Positions 54,580-63,660 of a stretch of 64,000 nt of DNA are shown piece after piece (position 1 is the first letter of the stretch; every line of letters starts with the position of its first letter). The notes beneath the pieces are model-generated. The model did not search any database and was not told the origin of the DNA. It saw only the letters and a list, made by a program, of their open reading frames with translations. The translations under genes and the position numbers were made by a program. Source of the stretch: Candidatus Roizmanbacteria bacterium (GTDB taxonomy: Bacteria > Patescibacteriota > Microgenomatia > UBA1406 > GWC2-37-13). Location of the stretch: NCBI GenBank assembly GCA_016214055.1, contig JACRPE010000006.1:1-64000 (forward strand), written 5' to 3'.

Positions 54580-55677
54580 TTATGAAGAGATTGTTAATAC
54601 AAGATATTCTTTCGTATTAATGCGAATTTGTCTTATCTTTTTATTTTTAAAATTTTCTTTAAGTTTATTGATGGTTCGTCTGACGCCGGCATTTGTTTCC
54701 CAGCGTTTCGGATTAGTTCTGTCTTTGATTTCACTGCCAACTTTGTACATTTCCTCGTAGGCTATCTTTTTGCCGTAATTTTTGCATAGGTGCTTAAAAT
54801 ATAAATAGGTGTTGGAAGTCATACGGGAAAAAGTAAAAAGATTTTTATTGCCATGATAAATGTAAGCTTTATATTCTTTTTCCACTAAACGCCAATTTTT
54901 AGTGATAGAAATTATTTTTGTTGCTCCGCTTATATTATTCTCATCTATCTGCTTATTTTCTTTTTTGTTATCCAAAAGCTCTATTTCTACATGGCAATGC
55001 TCGGCCGGGTAATAATAATCGTCGTAGATTGGATTGATATCATTATAATCTGAAGAAACGGTTTTAAAGAATTTTCTATTGGCATCAAAGTTAAAATCAA
55101 GGCCGAGAATTTTAATAAACTTTTCCCGTTCGAGCTGAAATAGGGTTGTCATGAACTTAATGTGAAGATCAGGATTATCATCATAAGAATAATGTTCGAC
55201 GTCGATTGGTTTGGCAATAAAAGTGCCAAGATCTCTTTCCGATAGTTCAAGTTCGCGGGACCTGGAATTTTGTACTTTCTCAATAATTATTTTCCGAACA
55301 ATCTTTTCCTGTTGGATTGATCCATAAGGTTCTTTAGCTTCAAAGTCATGATAAAAGCCGGCAAAGTTATGGAGTTTTGTCCAGTCAACCGAGACAGTAA
55401 AGTCATGTAAACACCAGGCAGGCCGACTCATATTCATCCGGTCTTCATCAGTAATAGTTAAGGCACCATATTTAACAAATTTATCAATCGTAGATAATTT
55501 TTCAATGCCACAAAAACATTCCTGGGATTCGACAAATGCCCGGGCATATTCCGAATCGGTATGGGCTATATTGATGACGTTAACAGGATAAGCAAATCCG
55601 CCATATATTTGGCTTAATAAACCAATCTCATCTTTTATTCCTAAATCCGCCCAAGAGGAACTGATTTTTATTTTCAT
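54580..55677 (-). CDS. hypothetical element protein, possible replication initiator-like
   Basis: ORF 365 aa; operon position. Confidence 0.5.
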   Translation of the reverse strand: MKIKISSSWADLGIKDEIGLLSQIYGGFAYPVNVINIAHTDSEYARAFVESQECFCGIEKLSTIDKFVKYGALTITDEDRMNMSRPAWCLHDFTVSVDWTKLHNFAGFYHDFEAKEPYGSIQQEKIVRKIIIEKVQNSRSRELELSERDLGTFIAKPIDVEHYSYDDNPDLHIKFMTTLFQLEREKFIKILGLDFNFDANRKFFKTVSSDYNDINPIYDDYYYPAEHCHVEIELLDNKKENKQIDENNISGATKIISITKNWRLVEKEYKAYIYHGNKNLFTFSRMTSNTYLYFKHLCKNYGKKIAYEEMYKVGSEIKDRTNPKRWETNAGVRRTINKLKENFKNKKIRQIRINTKEYLVLTISS

Positions 55678-55712
55678 ATTAATTTACATCTTTAAATTCA
55701 TTTTATCAGAGA

Positions 55713-55931
55713 TTAGATACTCTTTAAAAGCCGCCAAAGTTCAAGATTTAATCCCCGGCTTATTTTTAACAACACTTTTAAGCTGGGATTAGTTTTTCCC
55801 TCCTCTATTTCTGCCATGTATGAACGGTCAATATTGGCTTCAAATGCTAAATTCTCTTGTGATAGATCTCTCTCCTTTCTTATTCTTGATATTTCCCTTC
55901 CTAACCTTCTGAAAATGTATTGGTATTTCAT
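55713..55931 (-). CDS. XRE-family HTH regulator
   Basis: REISRIRKERDLSQENLAFEANIDRSYMAEIEEGKTNPSLKVLLKIS. Confidence 0.88.
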   Translation of the reverse strand: MKYQYIFRRLGREISRIRKERDLSQENLAFEANIDRSYMAEIEEGKTNPSLKVLLKISRGLNLELWRLLKSI

Positions 55932-56773
55932 ATGGAGAGAAAGGGTAGAAGAAGATCAGATAAAACACAATGAAATCAAATTCAACCAACCGCGAAACCT
56001 ATTCAATCCAAATCCTGCCACACCTTGACAACACCAACACAATAACAAAACTGTCAACCGGTAAGAAAACCAATCAAGAATGAAAAGGCTGTCAAAAAAC
56101 AACTTTATGAACAAACAACCAAAATCGAAAGAGAAGGATCAATAAAGAACCATAAATTTGAAATAATCTACATTTCTTACGCACACAAAATGAAGAAATT
56201 CTTTGAGAACTATAAAAGCAGTACCTTCCATCGGAAAAAGAATAAAGTCATTAAATTTTGACAGTATTACTCTTGAGAAAATATCAAGTTTATAGAAAAA
56301 AATATCAATCAGAATAATTGTTGCAAAAGTCAACCGCCAACTATTGCCCCTCGTAAAGTTGGGTAATGATTTCAAAGGCTATCTGTCGGGGTGTTAAAGA
56401 AAAAATAACTAATGAGCCCAAATGCCCGTGTTTGAATGGCTTAAACGGTGTGATCAAATGAACCCGGGCCTCACCTTCGGTCAATACCAAAAACAAATCA
56501 TTCCGCTACATTCACCAATGTTGCAAGCCCATCACTGCCGTGCCTTCTTAAGGTTGGTCAATAATAAGAAAAGCCACACTACATTGTCTTTTTCTTCTAA
56601 TAGGCTATCGTCTGTGTGCTTGATTGCGAGCAATCTTCCCTTCGGGTTTGTTCGGGCAAGTAGTCAGCCCTCCGCTCAAAACGGAGTCCTCCTTCACCAT
56701 CTCCTCCATTTTTCGCTTCGGGCTGTTTTCTCTCGGAACGTAGGGAAAAAAAAGGTACAAGACAGATATAATC

Positions 56774-57043
56774 GGTCATCGTAAAAAGATTTTTTACGAC
56801 GCTCAATATTGTTTTTTCCCTACTGGTCATCGCAAAATAGCTAATTTTACGACGCCCTCCTTCGAGAAAAGGAAGTCAGTTTCTGCTCCTCATTCTTCGG
56901 AGCAGACTTGCCCTCACAATATAAGTGATTTTTTGATAAGCAAAAAATCACTTGCGGTTATCTGCGTTTCCACTAATAAGAGAATTCCGTTCACGATTTT
57001 ATAATTCGTTTGTCGAGCCTTCGTGAACGGTGTGGAAACGCAG
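56774..57043. other. hairpin-dense non-coding region (element core)
   Basis: several perfect inverted repeats, listed in findings. Confidence 0.7.
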
Positions 57044-57501
57044 CACCGCACTAACCGGCCACGATCAAAAAGCGACCAAAAAGCAAACAAATTACAAAAC
57101 AAAAAACAAGGGAGAAATACGTTCGGTTTTACAGTCGGCAGCCTTCTTAGGGTTTATTTGTTCTGTCCTTGATTCCAATTATAAGGGCAAAAAAGGTTTG
57201 TCAAAAGGTGGGTATTTAGCCTGTAGAAATATCCTCGTATTGAACATTTTAATAAACAAACCATTTCTCGGATATTTCTGACAGGCGTAAATATCCTTTT
57301 TTCTTTCTCTATACTTCGGAAAAAACTTTTGACAATCGGAAAATCTTTTAAATGAACACCTTAATTTTTTTTCAAAAAATATAGACGATTTTCCTACCTT
57401 TTTTTAGCCCTTTACCCATTGTAACCGCTTTATCAGTCTCGGAGATTGTCTATCTGCACGAAGTCACTTAATAAAAATCGAAGGACAGAACAAATTATCC
57501 A

Positions 57502-57732
57502 TTGATTATCAGTTTTCTGTTTTTCAAAAGACTTATGTTCAAGACTTTTTTGGCTGACTTGATCATGATTCCGGCAATGATTTTCATTGTTTCCAGATTT
57601 TCACACAAGAAGAAAGAACCGGAATGGGTTGAACTGAATCGCTTTCGAGCTTACTTAAGGACACCTGAATTTATGAAGAGACGAGACAAGTTATTCGAAA
57701 CCAGTTTGAAAGGAGGTGATAACCATGACTAA
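57502..57732 (+). CDS. small membrane protein
   Basis: hydrophobic ORF. Confidence 0.45.
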   Translation: MIISFLFFKRLMFKTFLADLIMIPAMIFIVSRFSHKKKEPEWVELNRFRAYLRTPEFMKRRDKLFETSLKGGDNHD

Positions 57733-57871
57733 GCTACAAAAAGCGTTAAAAGAGATTGATGAAGTTTTATCCTCTCCTTCAACAGTCACTGATGAAGAAA
57801 TTGCAAAGTATCAGGAGGACGTTGAAGCATATTACGCTGAAAATTACGAACTTGCTTCTGAAACTTGTTAA
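57725..57871 (+). CDS. small acidic protein (48 aa)
   Basis: AGGAGGTGATAACC-ATG strong SD; MTKLQKALKEIDEVLSSPSTVTDEEIAKYQEDVEAYYAENYELASETC; terminator follows. Confidence 0.6.
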   Translation: MTKLQKALKEIDEVLSSPSTVTDEEIAKYQEDVEAYYAENYELASETC

Positions 57872-57887
57872 TGGTTGGTTACGTTTA

Positions 57888-57917
57888 AATAGGCTCGGGA
57901 AACCGGGCCTATTTTTT
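57888..57917 (+). terminator. intrinsic terminator
   Basis: AATAGGCTCGG gaaa CCGGGCCTATT TTTT. Confidence 0.75.
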
Positions 57918-57942
57918 ATTAGTTTCATTACTTTTTAATCTT

Positions 57943-58359
57943 ATGATTATTCATTTGAAGGATTTAACCAAGATTGTTTCCGAGCCAAAGGCGATTTGGA
58001 ATATAATCAAAGATCTTTTGGAAGCAGAAGATGAAATTGATCGAGACAAAGAGCATCTCTGGGTTTTTCATCTCAATTCGAGAAACCAGATCAAGTTGAT
58101 AGAATTGGTTAGCCTGGGAATTTTAAATTCTTCACTGATTCATCCTCGGGAAGTGTTTACTCGAGCAGTCGGGGAGAGAGCAGCTCAGATTATCATTGCT
58201 CATAACCATCCGTCAGGTGAAGTAACGCCTTCGGAAGATGATCTTGTCATCACTAAAAGACTGGTTAAGGCGGGTGAGATATTAGGGATCGAGTTGATCG
58301 ATCATCTGGTAGTTACTACCAATGGTTTTACCAGTTTCAAGAAAAATGGCTTAATCTGA
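57943..58359 (+). CDS. RadC-like JAB domain protein
   Basis: AQIIIAHNHPSGEVTPSEDDLVITKRLVKAGEILGIELIDHLVV. Confidence 0.92.
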   Translation: MIIHLKDLTKIVSEPKAIWNIIKDLLEAEDEIDRDKEHLWVFHLNSRNQIKLIELVSLGILNSSLIHPREVFTRAVGERAAQIIIAHNHPSGEVTPSEDDLVITKRLVKAGEILGIELIDHLVVTTNGFTSFKKNGLI

Positions 58360-58378
58360 TTATTATAAATTTTAAACT

Positions 58379-58423
58379 AGCCGTTGGAGTGAGTTTTCTA
58401 AACTTGCTCCGGCGGCTTTTTTT
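58379..58423 (+). terminator. intrinsic terminator
   Basis: AGCCGTTGGAG...CTCCGGCGGCTTTTTTT. Confidence 0.75.
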
Positions 58424-58514
58424 ATAGTCCTTAGTTTTTTAATTAGGTTTAATTAAAGGCCGGTTCATTAGTCTACGTGGTATTAGAAACTTCATTTTGC
58501 TATACTGAAATGGA

Positions 58515-58991
58515 ATGAGTAATGATACAAAAAGTAAAAATAATTCCTGGTTTAGTTGGTTTTTGTGGTGGAAAATTGACTCCAGCACCTTAGAAAAACA
58601 GATTCAACAATATAAGTCGCTCAAAATATATGAATCCTACAGGGGTATAGCCGCACTTCTTATTACAAGTAGAATATTATTATCAGGACTAGTTTTCTTA
58701 ATACAGTGGGTACCCAATAACAACTTTATAATCAGTTTTCTCCGTAGAGATTTTGGCTTGGGTGGCCTGCTCTTTTATCTGTTTTTGGCACTTTTCGTTT
58801 TTAAGGGTAAAAAATGGGCATTACTTATCATGATGGTTATAGAAACTATCAATAGTGGATTTTCCCTTTTTCGTTCATCATCTTTGGAAGGTGCTTTTTG
58901 GTTAATGATTATCTTTTGGTGGGTTCTATTTATGAAATATCTTTATGGTGCTTATATCGTAGAGCAGAAACTAAATAAGAATGAAAAGTAA
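58515..58991 (+). CDS. membrane protein
   Basis: 3-4 TM segments. Confidence 0.65.
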   Translation: MSNDTKSKNNSWFSWFLWWKIDSSTLEKQIQQYKSLKIYESYRGIAALLITSRILLSGLVFLIQWVPNNNFIISFLRRDFGLGGLLFYLFLALFVFKGKKWALLIMMVIETINSGFSLFRSSSLEGAFWLMIIFWWVLFMKYLYGAYIVEQKLNKNEK

Positions 58992-59496
58992 GAATATTAA
59001 AGATGGACACGAAATCTCAACATGTAAGCGATTCCTATCTCTTTACAACAATAAAGACAATAAAAGTCTTAATTCAATAAGACAGGGAGATCCTCAAAAT
59101 AAAGAACCCGATTGCATCTGTGGTGAAGATTTAGCAATTGAATTAGTAGGAGTATACGATAACAAGTATCAAGCAGAAAAAATGTGGTCTACGGCACGTA
59201 ATAAAACTGTTTCTCGACAACCTGATTTGCAACTTCTTACACTTAAGAATTTAGAAAACGAAATAGGAAAAAAATTACAAAAATTAAATTTAGGAAATTA
59301 CAATGGTTTTTCTGGTAAACTAATTCTAGTATGTAATCTGTTAAGTCCGCTTATTGATAGCGAAGAGGTAGAGCAATACATTAAAAATTATGTTCCCTTT
59401 CGCAGTGATGGACATTTTGATAAATATTTTTATGAGATTTGGATTTCTTGGCAACCTAATGGTGAAACAAATTGGAAAATTAAAAAGTTGAAATAA
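58981..59496 (+). CDS. hypothetical protein, possibly PD-(D/E)xK-like
   Basis: KEPDCICGEDLAIELVGVYDNKYQAEKMW. Confidence 0.55.
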   Translation: MKSKNIKDGHEISTCKRFLSLYNNKDNKSLNSIRQGDPQNKEPDCICGEDLAIELVGVYDNKYQAEKMWSTARNKTVSRQPDLQLLTLKNLENEIGKKLQKLNLGNYNGFSGKLILVCNLLSPLIDSEEVEQYIKNYVPFRSDGHFDKYFYEIWISWQPNGETNWKIKKLK

Positions 59497-59502
59497 ATAA
59501 AT

Positions 59503-59868
59503 ATGTTACTAAAAAAAACTTACCAGTTTTTACAGTCAAAACTTGGGCTAATTATAATCGTTGTCTTATTTTTTATACTGGCTATTCCATTAACAACTTC
59601 AGTAAATACCATATTGGGAGCAGTAGGAGAGCAAATAGGTAAATTAATTTCTCCTCTGGTAATCGTTCTTGTTCTATCGCGATTTTACAAATGGAGTCGA
59701 AATCAAAAGATATTGCATATTTTCTTTATAGCTTTTGTGTTTGGATTTATGATGTCACAAAAGTCTCTTATGCCTATAGTCAATTTTGTTTCAATACTTG
59801 CTCTACTCACTTTAATAGTCCAAATTATTCTCGAGGCATTCAAGAAGAAACCAGCTAAAGATAAATGA
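59503..59868 (+). CDS. small membrane protein
   Basis: hydrophobic ORF. Confidence 0.55.
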   Translation: MLLKKTYQFLQSKLGLIIIVVLFFILAIPLTTSVNTILGAVGEQIGKLISPLVIVLVLSRFYKWSRNQKILHIFFIAFVFGFMMSQKSLMPIVNFVSILALLTLIVQIILEAFKKKPAKDK

Positions 59869-59991
59869 TATGTAATTCTATTGGCGTCTTACGATTTTTA
59901 TTGCATTATCAACCATTAATTTGTCGTTTAAAAGAAGTATTCCTTTAAGAAATCGTTTTTAAATAAAAAAAGACATCTAAAAATATTTTGT

Positions 59992-60003
59992 TATACTATT
60001 TCT
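59992..60003 (+). promoter_or_regulatory. TATACT-N6-ATG
   Basis: element cargo gene. Confidence 0.55.
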
Positions 60004-60687
60004 ATGACAACGGATAACTCAAAGAAAGAAACATCATCATATTCATACGAAGATCCAACATCTGGAGCAAATATTTTTACTGGCTCAATAACTGACCCAG
60101 AAGAGGCTGATAAGTGGGATAAAGCATTTTTTGGGGGAAAATTGAATTTAAAAAAAGAAATGGAAGAAGAAAATAGACCTAAAAACTTCTTTGAAAAATA
60201 TTCCATATTTTTCTTTTTATTAGGGGGAATGGCTTTAATTTTTATTTTATTTTACGGCATGAGTGCGGCGGCGTGGAAAGAAGGAAACTGCTTACTCCTT
60301 GTTCCATATTTTTCCCATTCAACGAATCAAACATGTTCGGGATTAAATAGTGTTTTTTCAAATGCTATATATTTATTTATAGTTTTTTTTATATGGGTTT
60401 TTTTCAGTTCTTTAAGGCAACCAAAAAAAATACTTGATTTCATGGATAATAAAACATTTAATTTGCTCAAGAAAGAGTTTTATGAAACTGAAAGTTCCAC
60501 TTTGGGAGAAGCACAAAAAAAATATTCAGTTGAAAACATACCCTCTGATACTCCGGAATATAAACAACAGTTTGATAAACAAACACAGTATAGGAATCAA
60601 TTAAGAGGAAAATCTGCAACGGAACTGAGAGCTAAATATAAACTAACAATTGAGGAGTGGAAGAAATTTCTGGGTAAGGCGATATAA
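60004..60687 (+). CDS. membrane protein
   Basis: two TM segments; TATACT-N6-ATG. Confidence 0.65.
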   Translation: MTTDNSKKETSSYSYEDPTSGANIFTGSITDPEEADKWDKAFFGGKLNLKKEMEEENRPKNFFEKYSIFFFLLGGMALIFILFYGMSAAAWKEGNCLLLVPYFSHSTNQTCSGLNSVFSNAIYLFIVFFIWVFFSSLRQPKKILDFMDNKTFNLLKKEFYETESSTLGEAQKKYSVENIPSDTPEYKQQFDKQTQYRNQLRGKSATELRAKYKLTIEEWKKFLGKAI

Positions 60688-60719
60688 ATATAGATAATAT
60701 TAGATGTAATTTCTTACAT

Positions 60720-61325
60720 ATGAATAAATCAATAATAATAACCATAATAATCACTGCATTAATTTCAAGTTTAATAACATTTACTTTTACAAAAAAATCA
60801 ATTCAAAAAGGCAAATTGTGGACTAATACACAATCAAAGAATGATTATAAAAGTGCTATTACTATAACACCGACAGAAAAGCCTATTCTAAAATATTCAG
60901 TCACTATACTTAATACTCCAGTAATTAATGGAATCTTTAATCTTAAAGCTGATATAAAAAATATCTCTGTGAACCCTTTTATGACTGGGATCTACTTCAG
61001 GGAATGTAAATTCATTGATGAAAAAGGTAACGAATATAAGGGTAATTTAGATTCTCCTATGGGTGGTTATGGTATTGAGTCTAATTTCTCGAAATCCCTT
61101 CTCCCTGGTGAGAATCGTACTGTGGATTTTAATAATCTTAATATAGAGGTACTTGGCGGTGGTGGTATTGATCGTTCCGGAAGTATCAAAGATAGATGCG
61201 ATTATAATAATCAAGGTAATAAAGTATGCAATCCAATTAATGGACTTAAAATAAAAGAATGTACTACTTATACTTCAACAGGCATTAAACATGAAGATCA
61301 ATTACCTCTGGTGGTTAGTTTTTGA
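60720..61325 (+). CDS. membrane-anchored extracytoplasmic protein
   Basis: N-terminal TM; beta-rich remainder. Confidence 0.6.
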   Translation: MNKSIIITIIITALISSLITFTFTKKSIQKGKLWTNTQSKNDYKSAITITPTEKPILKYSVTILNTPVINGIFNLKADIKNISVNPFMTGIYFRECKFIDEKGNEYKGNLDSPMGGYGIESNFSKSLLPGENRTVDFNNLNIEVLGGGGIDRSGSIKDRCDYNNQGNKVCNPINGLKIKECTTYTSTGIKHEDQLPLVVSF

Positions 61326-61539
61326 CAATGATCAAATATAATATCAATCCTTGCGGGTATAGATTCATAAAGGTTGAGCGTAAATAATCCTTCCTAAATT
61401 GTTTCTCTCTAATATTTTTCTTGCTTTTCTGGGGTGGGGGAAGTGTGTCTAAAATGGAATCATTAATTGATGAATTCTTAACTACTTGCAATTGTTTTCA
61501 CTATTTAGTATACTTTCACTGTTTAGTGAAAATACCTAT

Positions 61540-62607
61540 ATGAGTGAAAATACGCTAATAAATCAGCTTCCAGGCAGCATTCCCGAGGGTTTAACCCTTG
61601 AGGGTCTTAACGTGCTTCCAATGGGTAAATCCGGACCGGACCTCCAGGGAATTCTTAAAACCCCAAATGGAGAGTTTCCAATCGCTATTGAAGTTAAAAA
61701 TACCGGTGGAACAGCCACTTTTAGAGAAGCTGCCCGCCAAGTTAAAGCATATGCCTCTCAAGGCGGAGCTGTACCATTTGTAGCAGGACAATTTTTTGGT
61801 AAAGCAGCTCGACAAGTTGCCAAGGAAGAAGGCGTAGGAATAATGGATTTGGCCGGTAATTTCTACCTCAAGAAAGATGATGTGTATATTGAAAAAATTG
61901 TTGAGAAAAATCCTTTTGTTCAAAAAATCCCTCTTAAAAACCTTTTTGCCCCTATTTCGAGTAGGATCACCCGCGTTCTTCTTGTTCAACCTAAAAAAAC
62001 TTGGTTACTAGGGGAGTTGTCTAAAGAAGCCAATGTTAGTTTGGGACAAACATACAAAACCATTGACCGAATGATTGAAGAAGAGATAGTTGAGCGGAAT
62101 CAGAAAAATAAGCTCGTCTTAAAGAGTCCTAGTAAACTCCTGGAAGCATGGAAAAATATATATCCCTCGTATGCTCAGCAAAAGTTCACCTTTTTTAGCT
62201 TTGAACAAAATACCACAACGCTTCTTACTTCTGCCTTGGAAAAGGCGGAAGATTTACCTTTTGCCTTATCGTTCTTTAGTGGAGCCGATCTGGTTGCGCC
62301 ATTTATAAGAGGCGTTACAAAATTACAGTTTTATATAAAGCAACTAAGTGATTTAGATCGCTGGAAAAAGCTTTTAGATCTTAAAGAGGTTGTAGACGGA
62401 GCTAATGTTGAACTTTATATTCCTTATGATGAAGGCGTATTTTACCAGATGCAAAAAATTTCCACCTCTTTTGCAAAAGCCTTGCCTGCCGGCAGGCAGG
62501 AAGTTCCGGTTGTATCGAACATTCAACTTTATATGGATTTGTTTAATAATCCTGCTCGTGGGGCGGAACAAGCAGAACACTTACGAGAAATAAAGTTGGG
62601 TTTTTAA
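61540..62607 (+). CDS. AbiEi-like type IV antitoxin (nuclease-like N-domain plus wHTH)
   Basis: FPIAIEVKNTGGTATFREAARQVKAYA; KKTWLLGELSKEANVSLGQTYKTIDRMIEEEIV; followed by NTase. Confidence 0.65.
   Translation: MSENTLINQLPGSIPEGLTLEGLNVLPMGKSGPDLQGILKTPNGEFPIAIEVKNTGGTATFREAARQVKAYASQGGAVPFVAGQFFGKAARQVAKEEGVGIMDLAGNFYLKKDDVYIEKIVEKNPFVQKIPLKNLFAPISSRITRVLLVQPKKTWLLGELSKEANVSLGQTYKTIDRMIEEEIVERNQKNKLVLKSPSKLLEAWKNIYPSYAQQKFTFFSFEQNTTTLLTSALEKAEDLPFALSFFSGADLVAPFIRGVTKLQFYIKQLSDLDRWKKLLDLKEVVDGANVELYIPYDEGVFYQMQKISTSFAKALPAGRQEVPVVSNIQLYMDLFNNPARGAEQAEHLREIKLGF
62481..62500. repeat. TGCCTGCCGGCAGGCA palindrome in frame in the AbiEi gene
   Basis: encodes LPAGRQ. Confidence 0.85.
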
Positions 62608-62616
62608 CGTTCAACT

Positions 62617-63528
62617 ATGACGCAAACCAAATATGATCGAACCAAAACCACGTTTGTCTCAAATATAGCCGACGTTTCATTGTCGTATCTGCTTGAACTC
62701 ATGATTGCCCTTGGGTCATATCGTGAAGGATTAGTGCTGGTTGGTGGTTGGGTTCCTTATCTTTTGCTCAAACAATACCAGCCGGCCGGTGTAGCTTTTC
62801 GGCATGTTGGCTCAAAAGATATTGATATTGCCGTTAATCCCAAACTAATTGACAAACAGGGCTATTCTTCAATTTTGGAAATACTTAAGGAGCGAGGTTA
62901 TGAACCAAAACTGGATGTAAAAGGAAAACCAATCCAATACTCATTTGTGAAAAATGTAACAACAAGTAAAGGAAAAGAACAAATCCAAATTGATTTTCTG
63001 GGACCTGAATATGGTGGGACACAAAAAAGCAAACGTCATCAGCGTATTCAGGAAGATTTTCTTGTCAGAAAAGCCAGAGGGGCTGATGTGATGTTTGACC
63101 ACGCTATTGACATTACTCTTAAGGGAAAGTTACCGGATGGAGCTGAAGGCAAAACCAATATCAAGATGGCGGACATTGTGGGGATTATGACGATGAAGGG
63201 GATTGTGATAGGTTCTCGTTATAGACAAAAAGATGCCTATGACATTCACAGTTTAGTGTTGTATTACAAATCCGGTCCTTATACGGTCGCCGAAGAAATC
63301 CGTCCTTTTCGAGAACATGGTTTGATCAAGGAAGCAATTGAATCGATCCATGATAAGTTTCGTTCGCGAGAAGCTGAGGGGCCGGGTTGGGTAGCTGATT
63401 TTCAAGAGGCAGTCGGTGAACTTAGGGAACAGATCAAGACCCAGGCTTACCTCCAAGTTCAGCGATTCCTTACCGCTTTATACGAACCTCCTAAATCTCC
63501 TAAGAAAGAGATAAAAATTAACCACTAA
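62617..63528 (+). CDS. AbiEii-like nucleotidyltransferase toxin
   Basis: LVLVGGWVPYLL...VGSKDIDIAVNPKL NTase motif. Confidence 0.65.
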   Translation: MTQTKYDRTKTTFVSNIADVSLSYLLELMIALGSYREGLVLVGGWVPYLLLKQYQPAGVAFRHVGSKDIDIAVNPKLIDKQGYSSILEILKERGYEPKLDVKGKPIQYSFVKNVTTSKGKEQIQIDFLGPEYGGTQKSKRHQRIQEDFLVRKARGADVMFDHAIDITLKGKLPDGAEGKTNIKMADIVGIMTMKGIVIGSRYRQKDAYDIHSLVLYYKSGPYTVAEEIRPFREHGLIKEAIESIHDKFRSREAEGPGWVADFQEAVGELREQIKTQAYLQVQRFLTALYEPPKSPKKEIKINH

Positions 63529-63660
63529 TTATAGTTGGATTTGAGGAGGTTTTGAATGTACTATCTCTCCGGCAATATTTCTTTCAGTAATGATTCTTGC
63601 CTTTCTGGGGTGGGGAAGTGCTATTTTTATGAGGAATGGGAGGCTATTGTTATGTGTTGA

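Noticed and set aside
56422-57281. Short ORFs in the element's non-coding core
   Set aside because: Low complexity, cross hairpins, no recognisable domain or start signal; hairpin density favours non-coding.
61419-63620. The TCTTGC..GGGGTGGGG direct repeats as the true att sites of a smaller AbiE element
   Set aside because: ychF fragments define the outer boundary precisely and no recombinase lies between these repeats; more likely a relic element end.
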